Shown: piece after piece, positions 35,776 through 43,619 of the stretch
Layout: every line of letters begins with the position of its first letter
Position numbering within the stretch: position 1 is the stretch's first letter
From: Idiomarina sp. A28L
GTDB taxonomy: Bacteria; Pseudomonadota; Gammaproteobacteria; Enterobacterales; Alteromonadaceae
DNA: 64,000 bases
NCBI RefSeq assembly: GCF_000218785.1
Contig: NZ_AFPO01000024.1
Span: 57,414 to 121,413, forward strand
Direction: 5' to 3'
Notes under the pieces: generated by a model
The model's input: only the letters and a program-made list of their open reading frames with translations
Told to the model about the DNA's origin: nothing
Databases searched by the model: none
Position numbers and translations under genes: made by a program

Positions 35776-37088
35776 TTTTCTGATGCTCGCATGCGCTTCC
35801 GTATATCGTCACTGGTGGGCTTAATATAAACCAAGCATGAATTAGGTGATTTGTGATGCAGTGCTTTTTGCAACTCAACTTGAGTGAGTCCCAGTTGTCG
35901 TGAGCGATAACCATAAGCATGTCGATGCCCATGCTCCGTGGTTCCAAACTCCTTTTTACAAGTTAACCCAATTCGTTCTACCGCGCGTTTGTGCCTGCGT
36001 TGAAAGTTTTTCAACGTATCGGGTTCACCTCTATCATTGGTGAAGGCAAACGGATTATTTCCAGAACTATCTTGCCTCTGATATTTGAGGTACTTAATCC
36101 ACACATTTAAGAACTCTTTTGCTTTTGATGTTGGGTTAAAAATAACTTCAAAGTACCCATCTCTACTGGTTAACAGAGAGCCTTTCCATCCGGCATGAAT
36201 ACGCTCTGTCGATCTATAAGTATTTCTTGGGCGGTAAGGTGTTTCGGCCAATAGAAACTCAGAGCGATTCTTGAACTTTGGTATTGGTGAACGACCATGA
36301 ACAGGATGAAAAACTCTAACGAGAGCTTCACCAGGATGGTTTGGGTTAATCGTAATATCAGAGGTGAAAATGTGAAAGAGCTCACTTTTCCTCAAACCAC
36401 CGTAATTTAGCAGCATGGTCATCGCTATTGAACGGTAATCAGGTTTACCTGCAACAATGAAGCCGTCGCGAAGTAATCGCTCGATCTTATCCTCGGGGAA
36501 CCGTTCTGCTTTGTCGTTACTTATCAACAATTGGGGTGGCGTATAAACTAATCTCTTCTGAGCTGCGGCTTTTTGCGCTTCAGAATAGGAAGAAAGATGG
36601 TTTAAAAAGGCATTGGCATTTTTGTGATAGTAAGCACACCAGTTCATGCGCTCTTCCCAGCCTGTCGCTTTTCTGAAGGGATTGATGCGGCTATGTTCAA
36701 AACCTTCTTGAGCGGCTAAAAAATCAGTATAGTGAGTAATGTGAAAAAGAATATCGTTAGCAGATGTTAAGTTGCGAGGCTTCCAATATAGTCCTCGATG
36801 GTCTGAATAGGTGCCGTAATCAATTGTTCCTGTTACTAAACATTCAACAAAGCTTTTTAAGAGCCTTGTTGCTTTATCAAAATTGGGCGAGGCTTCGATA
36901 AAATCAATAAGTAAACGTATGGCTTGGATGGATTTTTCTCGCCATGCATCACTTTTAGAAGAATACCAAGATAGATATCGTAAATGGGACGTGAGTAGAC
37001 CCCGGGAAGTAAGAACCGCAGGAAGCCTATGTTTGTTGCCACTAACAACATCGTTATATGTTACTGCTAGTTTGAGTGAATGCTGCAT
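35772..37088 (-). CDS. gmtY: tyrosine recombinase, GmtY-like
   Basis: A 438-aa site-specific recombinase, first gene of the trio and nearest the right element end (106 bp from attR). Catalytic residues are visible: Arg near 232 in GGLRKSEL, His-x-x-Arg in EHGHRHAYG near 387-389, His in LHHKSP near 409 and the nucleophile Tyr near 420 in CLVYIKP. The ribosome site before the ATG is weak. Its promoter must lie within the terminal ~100 bp or in flanking greB, so excision could alter its expression. Expected role: cut and join attL/attR in greB with its partners. Confidence 0.85.
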   Translation of the reverse strand: MQHSLKLAVTYNDVVSGNKHRLPAVLTSRGLLTSHLRYLSWYSSKSDAWREKSIQAIRLLIDFIEASPNFDKATRLLKSFVECLVTGTIDYGTYSDHRGLYWKPRNLTSANDILFHITHYTDFLAAQEGFEHSRINPFRKATGWEERMNWCAYYHKNANAFLNHLSSYSEAQKAAAQKRLVYTPPQLLISNDKAERFPEDKIERLLRDGFIVAGKPDYRSIAMTMLLNYGGLRKSELFHIFTSDITINPNHPGEALVRVFHPVHGRSPIPKFKNRSEFLLAETPYRPRNTYRSTERIHAGWKGSLLTSRDGYFEVIFNPTSKAKEFLNVWIKYLKYQRQDSSGNNPFAFTNDRGEPDTLKNFQRRHKRAVERIGLTCKKEFGTTEHGHRHAYGYRSRQLGLTQVELQKALHHKSPNSCLVYIKPTSDDIRKRMRASEK

Positions 37089-37193
37089 AATTAGTATTTA
37101 GTATGAGGTCATATCAAAAGCATAGTTACTGAGTAAGATGAAGTAAAGTGACGTAGCTAGATAGAAATAGTATGTTGGAATATGAGGTTATAA

Positions 37194-37198
37194 TACAA
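37194..37198. other. attR: right island junction
   Basis: Second copy of TACAA. To its left is island DNA (GGTTATAA); to its right greB continues as ATACAACAAG in frame. Joined to the left flank it gives Asp-Tyr-Lys-Tyr-Asn-Lys, close to the corresponding E. coli GreB segment. Confidence 0.7.
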
Positions 37199-37529
37199 AT
37201 ACAACAAGCAGCTGTTGCGGCAAATAGACCGGCGTATTCGCTACCTGCAAAAACGGCTAGAGCACGTAACGGTTGTTTACTATAACGTGCAGCAAGCGGG
37301 GCGTATTTTTTTTGGAGCTTGGGTAGAGATAGAAAATACTGACGGTGAAACCAAGCAATTGAGAATTGTAGGGCCTGATGAAATATACGGGCGTAACGAT
37401 TACATTTCGATTGATTCGCCCATGGCTCGTGCATTGCTAAAGAAACAAGTTGATGATGATGCCGAGGTGCCAACGCCTTCGGGAACAAAGCAGTGGTTCA
37501 TAAACAAAATCTGGTATGAACCTGATTAA
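37194..37529 (+). pseudogene. greB: greB 3' fragment, cut by island insertion
   Basis: It encodes GreB residues ~48-158: the end of the coiled coil (LLRQIDRRIRYLQKRL) and the whole RNA-polymerase-binding C-terminal domain (GRIFFGAWVEIEN, DSPMARALLKK). It lacks the catalytic tip. A TTG at 37215 is the first possible start, but there is no ribosome site, so it is probably silent. If expressed, a tipless domain could compete for the secondary channel. ompR follows 115 bp on, as in other gammaproteobacteria. Confidence 0.92.
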
Positions 37530-37643
37530 CATATTAAAAGTGGTTGGCTAACGCATTTGTTTGCCTTCACCGCGCAAGCCTTTTAAACTGCTCAAATAAG
37601 AGCCGTAGTAATTAAATAAAATAGTGAAGTACAGGGAAAATAA

Positions 37644-38369
37644 ATGGCCGACGTAGACGATAAAATTCTAATAGTGGATGATGATGTTCGCTTACGTGCG
37701 CTCCTCGAGCGTTATTTGCAGGAGCAAGGTTTTTCTGTACGCGTAGCCGCAGAAGCTGAGCAAATGGATCGATTATTGCTTCGCGAAAAATTTCATTTGA
37801 TGGTGCTTGATCTTATGCTTCCCGGCGAGGATGGTATTTCTATATGTAAACGCCTGCGTGAGGCCGGTAATAATATTCCGATTATTATGCTCACCGCCAA
37901 AGGTAGTGAAATGGATCGTATTTATGGTTTGGAAATGGGTGCCGACGATTATTTAGCGAAACCATTTAACCCGCGTGAGCTGGCCGCACGAGCTCGAGCC
38001 GTTTTGAAACGGCAACAGCGTGAAGTTCCAGGTGCCCCTACCTCAAACACCAGTGATTTTTGTTTTGGTAAGTTCCGGTTTAATACAGCAACACGCGAAC
38101 TGCATTGTGGCGATGAAATGTTACCCTTAACCAGTGGTGAATTCGCTGTGTTAAAAGCCTTAGTTACTCACCAACGCGAACCACTATCGCGCGATAAACT
38201 AATGCATTTGGCTAGAGGTCGAGATTACAGTGCTTTGGAGCGCAGTATTGATGTTCAAGTTTCACGCCTGCGGCGGATGATAGAGGTGGATGCTTCCAAG
38301 CCTCGGTATATTCAAACCGTTTGGGGCCTAGGTTATGTATTTGTACCCGATGGTAGCGTGGAAAGTTAA
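37644..38369 (+). CDS. ompR: osmoregulation response regulator OmpR
   Basis: A 241-aa DNA-binding regulator, partner of EnvZ, controlling porins and osmotic adaptation. The receiver domain has acidic D12-D13-D14 and phosphoacceptor Asp56 ([13 protein letters not shown]). The winged-helix C-terminal domain has [13 protein letters not shown] and [15 protein letters not shown]. Length and sequence match the enterobacterial OmpR. The ATG follows AGGGAAAA. In this genome the island now separates it from the promoter region upstream of greB, so any readthrough expression from greB is lost. Confidence 0.97.
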   Translation: MADVDDKILIVDDDVRLRALLERYLQEQGFSVRVAAEAEQMDRLLLREKFHLMVLDLMLPGEDGISICKRLREAGNNIPIIMLTAKGSEMDRIYGLEMGADDYLAKPFNPRELAARARAVLKRQQREVPGAPTSNTSDFCFGKFRFNTATRELHCGDEMLPLTSGEFAVLKALVTHQREPLSRDKLMHLARGRDYSALERSIDVQVSRLRRMIEVDASKPRYIQTVWGLGYVFVPDGSVES

Positions 38370-38374
38370 TCATT

Positions 38375-39685
38375 ATGAAAAAGCCTTTACTGCGTACCGC
38401 ATTTGCTCGCACGATGGCACTTATTGCGGCGGTATTGGTGCTCAACTTGGCGCTCACCTACATCGTACTCACCGTTTACGTAGTAAAACCTGGGGTAAAT
38501 CAGCTGAGCTATTTGTTGGCTCGGCATGTGTTAGTTGCACAATGGGTGGAGCAGCAAAATAGCGAGCGAATAAAAACAAATATTAGTCAACTTAGTGGTG
38601 TTGAATCGTTTAGCTATGCCGAGGCACAACAAAACGGATTATTGCAGGCAACACCCTATTCCTTTCTCTCTGAATTGTTCTACGAAACCTTAAACGAATC
38701 CGCTGAAATACGAGTAGGTAGCCAAGAAAGGTTGTATATCTGGGTACAAACTTCAAGTAATCCACGGTGGTTCCGGGTGCCCATGGCTTATCTCGATGAT
38801 GGCCGCTTTTCACCTTTAATCGTGTTTCTATTACTTATCGGGCTTTTCAGTGTAATTGGAGCCGCTTGGTTTGCGAGATCGTTAAACCGGCCGTTAAAAC
38901 GCTTGGAATATGCAGCGGAGCAGATGGTTCGAGGCGATTACCCACAGCATTTACCTGAAAAGGGGGCAAGTGAATTACAGGCGGTTATTCGAGCGTTCAA
39001 TCGAATGACCCGGAGTATGAGCCAAGTGGAAGATGATCGTGCTCTGCTACTAGCCGGTATTTCACATGATTTGCGTACGCCGTTAACCCGTATTCGATTG
39101 GCCGCCGAAATGATGGATGATCAAGATCCGTTGGTGGAAGGGATTATTAGTGATATCGATGATTTAAATGGAATTTTGGCGCAATTTAGTGATTTTGCGC
39201 GAGCTCGTGAGCGGGTTGGTTTCGAATTTTGTAATCTTAATGATTTGATTCAAGAAGTAGTAACCTCTTCGCAATACATTGAACAAAATTTGATTCGCTT
39301 GGAACTACATCGTTTGCCTGATATGGAACTGCAACCAGTAGCTATAAAGCGAATAATTGCCAACTTAATGGTGAATGCAAAGCGCTATGGTAGTGAGCCA
39401 TTTGAAATTAAAAGTGGTTTAAGTTTTGATGAAGAATATGTTTGGTTCAGTGTGCGCGACCATGGTGTTGGTATTCCAGAAGGGCAGCTAGAAAGTATGT
39501 TTGAACCCTTTACACGTGGCAACACTGCGCGCAGCGATGAGGGTTCAGGTTTGGGGCTAGCGATTGTGAAGCGTTTTACACTTATGCACTCAGGTAAGAT
39601 TGAAGCCCGCAACGAAATTGATGGCGGGCTCAATATTAAAATTTCCTTACCGCGCTACCCTAATGCTCTGGACCAACTCGATTAA
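38375..39685 (+). CDS. envZ: osmosensor histidine kinase EnvZ
   Basis: A 436-aa inner-membrane kinase/phosphatase for OmpR. Membrane segment 1 is about 12-35; the periplasmic loop follows to ~145; segment 2 is ~147-165; then HAMP and a dimerisation helix with His231 in [13 protein letters not shown]. The ATPase domain has [17 protein letters not shown] and [12 protein letters not shown]. It starts 5 bp after ompR and is cotranscribed with it. The 3' end overlaps the convergent sthA by 26 bp. Confidence 0.96.
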   Translation: MKKPLLRTAFARTMALIAAVLVLNLALTYIVLTVYVVKPGVNQLSYLLARHVLVAQWVEQQNSERIKTNISQLSGVESFSYAEAQQNGLLQATPYSFLSELFYETLNESAEIRVGSQERLYIWVQTSSNPRWFRVPMAYLDDGRFSPLIVFLLLIGLFSVIGAAWFARSLNRPLKRLEYAAEQMVRGDYPQHLPEKGASELQAVIRAFNRMTRSMSQVEDDRALLLAGISHDLRTPLTRIRLAAEMMDDQDPLVEGIISDIDDLNGILAQFSDFARARERVGFEFCNLNDLIQEVVTSSQYIEQNLIRLELHRLPDMELQPVAIKRIIANLMVNAKRYGSEPFEIKSGLSFDEEYVWFSVRDHGVGIPEGQLESMFEPFTRGNTARSDEGSGLGLAIVKRFTLMHSGKIEARNEIDGGLNIKISLPRYPNALDQLD

Positions 39686-41069
39686 GCCCATTCAAAGCGG
39701 CTACTCGATAAGCTTCGGCCATAGTTGGATAGTTGAAGGTTGTATTCACAAAGTAATCAATGCTGTTACCACCATTCTTTTGCTCCATTATGGCCTGCCC
39801 GATATGAACAATTTCGGAAGCGCGTTCACCAAAGCAATGTACCCCTAATATTTCTTTTGTTTCGCGATGGAATAGCAATTTCAAACTGCCCACTAAGCTA
39901 TCTGCAATTTGCGCGCGTGCTAGATGTTTAAACTGAGCTCTACCCACCTCATAAGGAACATTGGCAGCTGTGAGTTCTTCTTCGGTAGCGCCAACTGAAC
40001 TAATTTCGGGAATAGTGTATATACCGGTAGGGATATCGGAAACTAATTTGCTTTCACAACTGCCATCAATGAGTGCGGTGGCGGCAAATCGGCCTTGGTC
40101 GTACGCCGCACTGGCTAAGCTTGGATAGCCAATGATATCGCCAACGGCATAAATATGAGGCACTTCAGTTCTATAGTTTTCATCTACCTCGAGTTGCCCG
40201 CGTTCATTGGGCTCTAAGCCTACTGCATTTAAATTCAGCTTTTCTACGTTGCCAGAACGACCATTGGCAAATAACAAACAATCAGCAAAGATACGTTTAC
40301 CCGATTTTGTTTCTAAAATCACGCCATCATCGCGGCCAATTATTTTTTCGAAATCTTCGTTGTGGCGAATCACTACGCCGTTATTGCGCAAATGATAGCT
40401 AAGAGCATCGGAGAACTCGGTATCGAGAAACGAGAGCAGGCGTTCGCGCATATTCACTAAATCAACTTTCACTCCTAGGCCGCGAAAAATACTAGCATAC
40501 TCACAGCCGATAACGCCGGCGCCAAAAATGATAATGTTTTTAGGATCGTGCTTAAGTGATAAAACGGTATCCGAATCATAAATACGCGGATGGCTAAAAT
40601 CGATACCCGGTGGCCGGTAAGGGCGCGAGCCGGTAGCGATTACCACGTTATCGGTAGTAATGGTATCGATCGAGCCATCGGGGTGGGTTATACGCAAGCT
40701 ATGGGCATCAATAAAACTGGCGATACCGTGAATCACAGTAACTGAGTTGCGTTCGTAAAAAGAGCTACGTAACTTCACTTGTTTACGAATAGCCGATTCA
40801 GCGTATTTTAAAATCTCTGAAAAAGTTAGTTTGTGCGGCATTTGCTGGCGCGAAAATAGTGGGCTGGCGTTATATTCGATTAACCGGCTTACAGAGTGCC
40901 GCAGTGCTTTCGAGGGAATGGTTCCCCAGTGGGTGCACCCACCGCCTAATCTATCTTCAGCTTCAATCATGGCAACATTTTGCCCACGTTTGGCAAGCAT
41001 CATGGCGGCACCTTCGCCACCCGGGCCGGAACCAATTACTACAGAATCAAAATGATGTTTAGAGGCCAT
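39660..41069 (-). CDS. sthA: soluble pyridine nucleotide transhydrogenase
   Basis: A 469-aa FAD enzyme that reoxidises NADPH with NAD+, balancing redox pools. The N-terminal FAD-binding [17 protein letters not shown] is followed by [16 protein letters not shown], where the second active-site cysteine of lipoamide dehydrogenases is replaced by Thr, as is usual for SthA. A central [16 protein letters not shown](P) fold and a C-terminal dimer interface ([17 protein letters not shown]) follow. It is convergent with envZ and overlaps its last 26 bases. Confidence 0.96.
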   Translation of the reverse strand: MASKHHFDSVVIGSGPGGEGAAMMLAKRGQNVAMIEAEDRLGGGCTHWGTIPSKALRHSVSRLIEYNASPLFSRQQMPHKLTFSEILKYAESAIRKQVKLRSSFYERNSVTVIHGIASFIDAHSLRITHPDGSIDTITTDNVVIATGSRPYRPPGIDFSHPRIYDSDTVLSLKHDPKNIIIFGAGVIGCEYASIFRGLGVKVDLVNMRERLLSFLDTEFSDALSYHLRNNGVVIRHNEDFEKIIGRDDGVILETKSGKRIFADCLLFANGRSGNVEKLNLNAVGLEPNERGQLEVDENYRTEVPHIYAVGDIIGYPSLASAAYDQGRFAATALIDGSCESKLVSDIPTGIYTIPEISSVGATEEELTAANVPYEVGRAQFKHLARAQIADSLVGSLKLLFHRETKEILGVHCFGERASEIVHIGQAIMEQKNGGNSIDYFVNTTFNYPTMAEAYRVAALNGLNRVGPEH

Positions 41070-41126
41070 GAAATATTCCTGTTCCTTGAGTGTTCGTTTA
41101 CATAATGGCTGGAAACAGCCGTACCA

Positions 41127-41783
41127 TCAACCTAGTTTCGGCAATTCAGCAAATGAACTGATTTGCGGGTGCCGTTGAAAATTACGTGGCGGTTGCCCAC
41201 TATCGGGGTTGGCAATACCTAAGGTGTAGCGAATACCAAATTCCTTCGCACTATCAAGAATATGCTCACCATCATCAACAAATAATGTGCGTTCTGAGTT
41301 AAACGGGAATTCGGCTTGCAGATTTTGCCATAACTCTTGGAATTCTTTGCAGTAGCCAAATTGATGAGTAGAGAACTGTTGAGGGCACAGAGCTTCTAAT
41401 GGCACATGCTGGTTTTTTAGTGCCAGAGCATCAGGGTGCGCATTGGTAATGATGGCTACTTGTTTGTTGGCTCGCTGCAAAGCATTGAGAAATTCTGTTG
41501 TATCGGGCCGAAAAACGATTAATTCGGCTGTTTTTGCTTTTAACTCGCGAATCGGCAAACTAAGCTTTTGTTCCCAGTAATCGAGACAATACCAATTCAG
41601 GGTTCCAGCCACTTTTTTAAATTCGGCACTAATGCGCTCATGCGCTTCCTCAACACTAATATTTTCACTGTTGGCATAATGAAATTTGAGTTGCTCATTC
41701 CAAAAATTATTATCATAACGCAAATCTAGTAGGGTTCCGTCCATATCGAGTAATACGGTATCAATGGCAGACCAATCAAGCAT
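41127..41783 (-). CDS. yrfG: HAD-family GMP/IMP nucleotidase YrfG
   Basis: A 218-aa HAD hydrolase that dephosphorylates purine mononucleotides (known for E. coli YrfG). HAD motif I is DTVLLDMDGTLLDLRYDN near residue 8, motif II is VAIITNAHPDA, and the late acidic motif is TLFVDDGEHILDSA. It is divergent from nudE, and the yrfG-nudE-cysQ neighbourhood is conserved. No unusual features. Confidence 0.92.
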   Translation of the reverse strand: MLDWSAIDTVLLDMDGTLLDLRYDNNFWNEQLKFHYANSENISVEEAHERISAEFKKVAGTLNWYCLDYWEQKLSLPIRELKAKTAELIVFRPDTTEFLNALQRANKQVAIITNAHPDALALKNQHVPLEALCPQQFSTHQFGYCKEFQELWQNLQAEFPFNSERTLFVDDGEHILDSAKEFGIRYTLGIANPDSGQPPRNFQRHPQISSFAELPKLG

Positions 41784-41847
41784 GGGCTTTTCCCTTTCTC
41801 AAGTTCGTAGTATGGTTAACGGGTTCGAAACTACTTTTGGTATCTGC

Positions 41848-42420
41848 ATGTCTTCTAAATCTATGCAAGAAAAGCAAGTTCCCGTTATTCTCTCGCGACA
41901 GATTGTAGCGAAAAGTAGGCTGCTGCGCATTGAAGCAATCGATTTAAAGTTTAGTAATGGTGAGTTACGCCAGTATGAGCGCATGCAAGGTAGCGGCCGC
42001 GGTGCGGTTTTGGTGGTGCCTTTGCTCGATGAGAATACCATGTTGTTGGTTCGTGAATATGCTGCCGGGCTTCATAATTACCAACTCGGTTTCCCAAAGG
42101 GTTTAATTGATGAAGGTGAAACCCCGGAAGAAGCGGCTCTGCGCGAACTTAAAGAAGAAATTGGCTATGGTGCGAAACGTTTTACTAATATGAAATCAGT
42201 GAGCATGGCTCCGGCATTCTTCTCTGCAAACATGACCCTTTTTATTGGCGAAGATCTCTTTCCAGAAAAACTCGAAGGTGATGAGCCCGAGCCGTTAGAA
42301 CTTGTGCCATGGCCGATTGATGCGGTGGATGAGCTTCTCGCCCAACCCGATTTTACCGAAGCTCGCAGTGTTGCCGCTTTACTACTAATGCAGCGTTGGC
42401 GTTCACAGCGAAGCGAATAG
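41848..42420 (+). CDS. nudE: ADP-sugar/ADP-compound Nudix hydrolase NudE
   Basis: A 190-aa Nudix enzyme hydrolysing ADP-ribose, Ap3A and NADH. The Nudix box is complete (GLIDEGE, seven residues, then RELKEEIGY), and SMAPAFFSANM and LEGDEPEPLELVPWP are NudE-typical. The frame is open upstream to an ATG at 41764, but that would overlap yrfG; the ATG at 41848 gives the family length (E. coli 186). An ATG at 41863 is also possible, since ribosome sites are weak for all three. Confidence 0.9.
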   Translation: MSSKSMQEKQVPVILSRQIVAKSRLLRIEAIDLKFSNGELRQYERMQGSGRGAVLVVPLLDENTMLLVREYAAGLHNYQLGFPKGLIDEGETPEEAALRELKEEIGYGAKRFTNMKSVSMAPAFFSANMTLFIGEDLFPEKLEGDEPEPLELVPWPIDAVDELLAQPDFTEARSVAALLLMQRWRSQRSE

Positions 42421-42431
42421 GAACAATTTCG

Positions 42432-43250
42432 ATGGAATACAGCAAGCTAATTGATCCTCTGAGCGATATTGCATTAGAAACCGCGGCGCTTATTTTGCAA
42501 TACTATAAAAAAGGTAACTTTAAAACCTACGAGAAACCGGACGACTCACCGGTAACTACTGTAGATTATGCTGCAAGCGATCTTTTGGTTAAGCGGTTAC
42601 AAAAGCTCACACCTGATTTTCCAGTTCTTTCAGAGGAAGCCATTCAACCTTGGCAAGTTCGCCGTAATTGGCAGCGCTATTGGTTAGTTGATCCACTCGA
42701 TGGCACCCAAGAATTTGTTGCTGGCAGCGGCGATTTTGCCGTAAGCATTGCCTTAATTGATAACGGCCAGCCGGTGTTAGGTATGATTGCTTGGCCTACG
42801 GAACAGCGCCTGTATTATGCAGTGCGTGGGCATGGCGCATTTCGCAACGATGGAAGTGGTGCGAATAAAATTCATGTGCGGAAATTGGTTAACCCGGCCA
42901 CCGATCCAATTGTGGTGGCGTTAAGCCGCCGGCAGCCAAAAGAGCGAATATTAGATCGTTATCATTCGAGCCAGCCGATTGAAGTTATTCACACGGGAAG
43001 TTGTGCGTTGAAATCGGCTCTAGTGGCTGAAGGCAGCGCCGATGTGTTTATGCGTATTGGGCCAACGGGTGAGTGGGATACCGGTGCAGCAGAAGTGTTG
43101 ATCAACGAGGCGGGTGGCATGCTAGTGAATACTCACTTTCAGCCTCTTAGCTATAACCAAAGCTCAGATACTGGAAACCCTGATTTTCTGGTTTTGGGCG
43201 ATCCGGCTATTGATTGGCAACGCGTGTTTCCATCGGGCAGCGCCAAGTAA
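42432..43250 (+). CDS. cysQ: 3'(2'),5'-bisphosphate nucleotidase
   Basis: A 272-aa Mg-dependent phosphatase of the inositol-monophosphatase fold. It removes the toxic 3'-phosphoadenosine 5'-phosphate left by sulfate assimilation. Metal-binding motifs are VLSEEA, VDPLDGTQEF and EWDTGAAEVLI. The ATG at 42432 follows AGGAAC; the open frame runs a further 12 codons upstream into nudE but lacks a ribosome site there. It is 11 bp from nudE and probably cotranscribed. Confidence 0.94.
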   Translation: MEYSKLIDPLSDIALETAALILQYYKKGNFKTYEKPDDSPVTTVDYAASDLLVKRLQKLTPDFPVLSEEAIQPWQVRRNWQRYWLVDPLDGTQEFVAGSGDFAVSIALIDNGQPVLGMIAWPTEQRLYYAVRGHGAFRNDGSGANKIHVRKLVNPATDPIVVALSRRQPKERILDRYHSSQPIEVIHTGSCALKSALVAEGSADVFMRIGPTGEWDTGAAEVLINEAGGMLVNTHFQPLSYNQSSDTGNPDFLVLGDPAIDWQRVFPSGSAK

Positions 43251-43256
43251 CTATGG

Positions 43257-43466
43257 TTAGTTGGTGGCCGGTACAATGTTCACTGATTCATGAAGTTCTG
43301 AATACACAATAATGGCTTCGCCATTTTGCAGTTGCTTGCGCACATCCTCAACTTTTTCTTCTAAGCTACGTTCCTCTTCGCCGTAATCGGTGCCTTCGCG
43401 TAACACAAAAAATTGAATCAACTGTTCAAGCGTTTCCGGATCAATATCTTGGTAAGGAATTTTCAT
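43257..43466 (-). CDS. yheU: UPF0270 family protein YheU
   Basis: A conserved small 69-aa cytoplasmic protein of unknown function. It matches YheU through [20 protein letters not shown] and [11 protein letters not shown]. It ends 6 bp from cysQ on the opposite strand. In other gammaproteobacteria yheU lies near yheS/yheV, which also occur here after the M16 peptidase. Confidence 0.92.
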   Translation of the reverse strand: MKIPYQDIDPETLEQLIQFFVLREGTDYGEEERSLEEKVEDVRKQLQNGEAIIVYSELHESVNIVPATN

Positions 43467-43619
43467 TGTTTATCCATATTTTGTTTGGGTTTGATCACAT
43501 TCGCTTACAATTAAACCAGCTACTGATTAAGGTATATATTGCTTCTCATGCCTGAGATCAGAATAATAACAAATACCACAGTTTAATGTTTTAAATTAAC
43601 AACAAAACAGGAACGCCTC

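Larger units (their letters stand above)
14483..37198. mobile_element. greB-integrated genomic island, gamma-mobile-trio-like, about 22.7 kb
   Basis: The element splits greB and is bounded by the 5-bp repeat TACAA. It carries a three-gene tyrosine-recombinase operon at its right end, a full-length replacement greB beside it, and cargo that looks like defence: type I restriction-modification, an abortive-infection-like membrane protein, an HEPN-like protein and a Detocs-like phosphorelay. A serine recombinase lies in the middle. Both ends carry related motifs in inverted orientation: ATAACC then TACTATTT at 14491-14514, and their complements at 37165-37191. Exact boundaries are inferred from rebuilding the greB frame. 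No tRNA site, phage structural gene or conjugation gene was seen. Confidence 0.9.

Noticed and set aside
14483-37198. Prophage or conjugative element
   Set aside because: No capsid, terminase, portal, relaxase or type IV secretion genes are present; mobility genes are the recombinase trio only.
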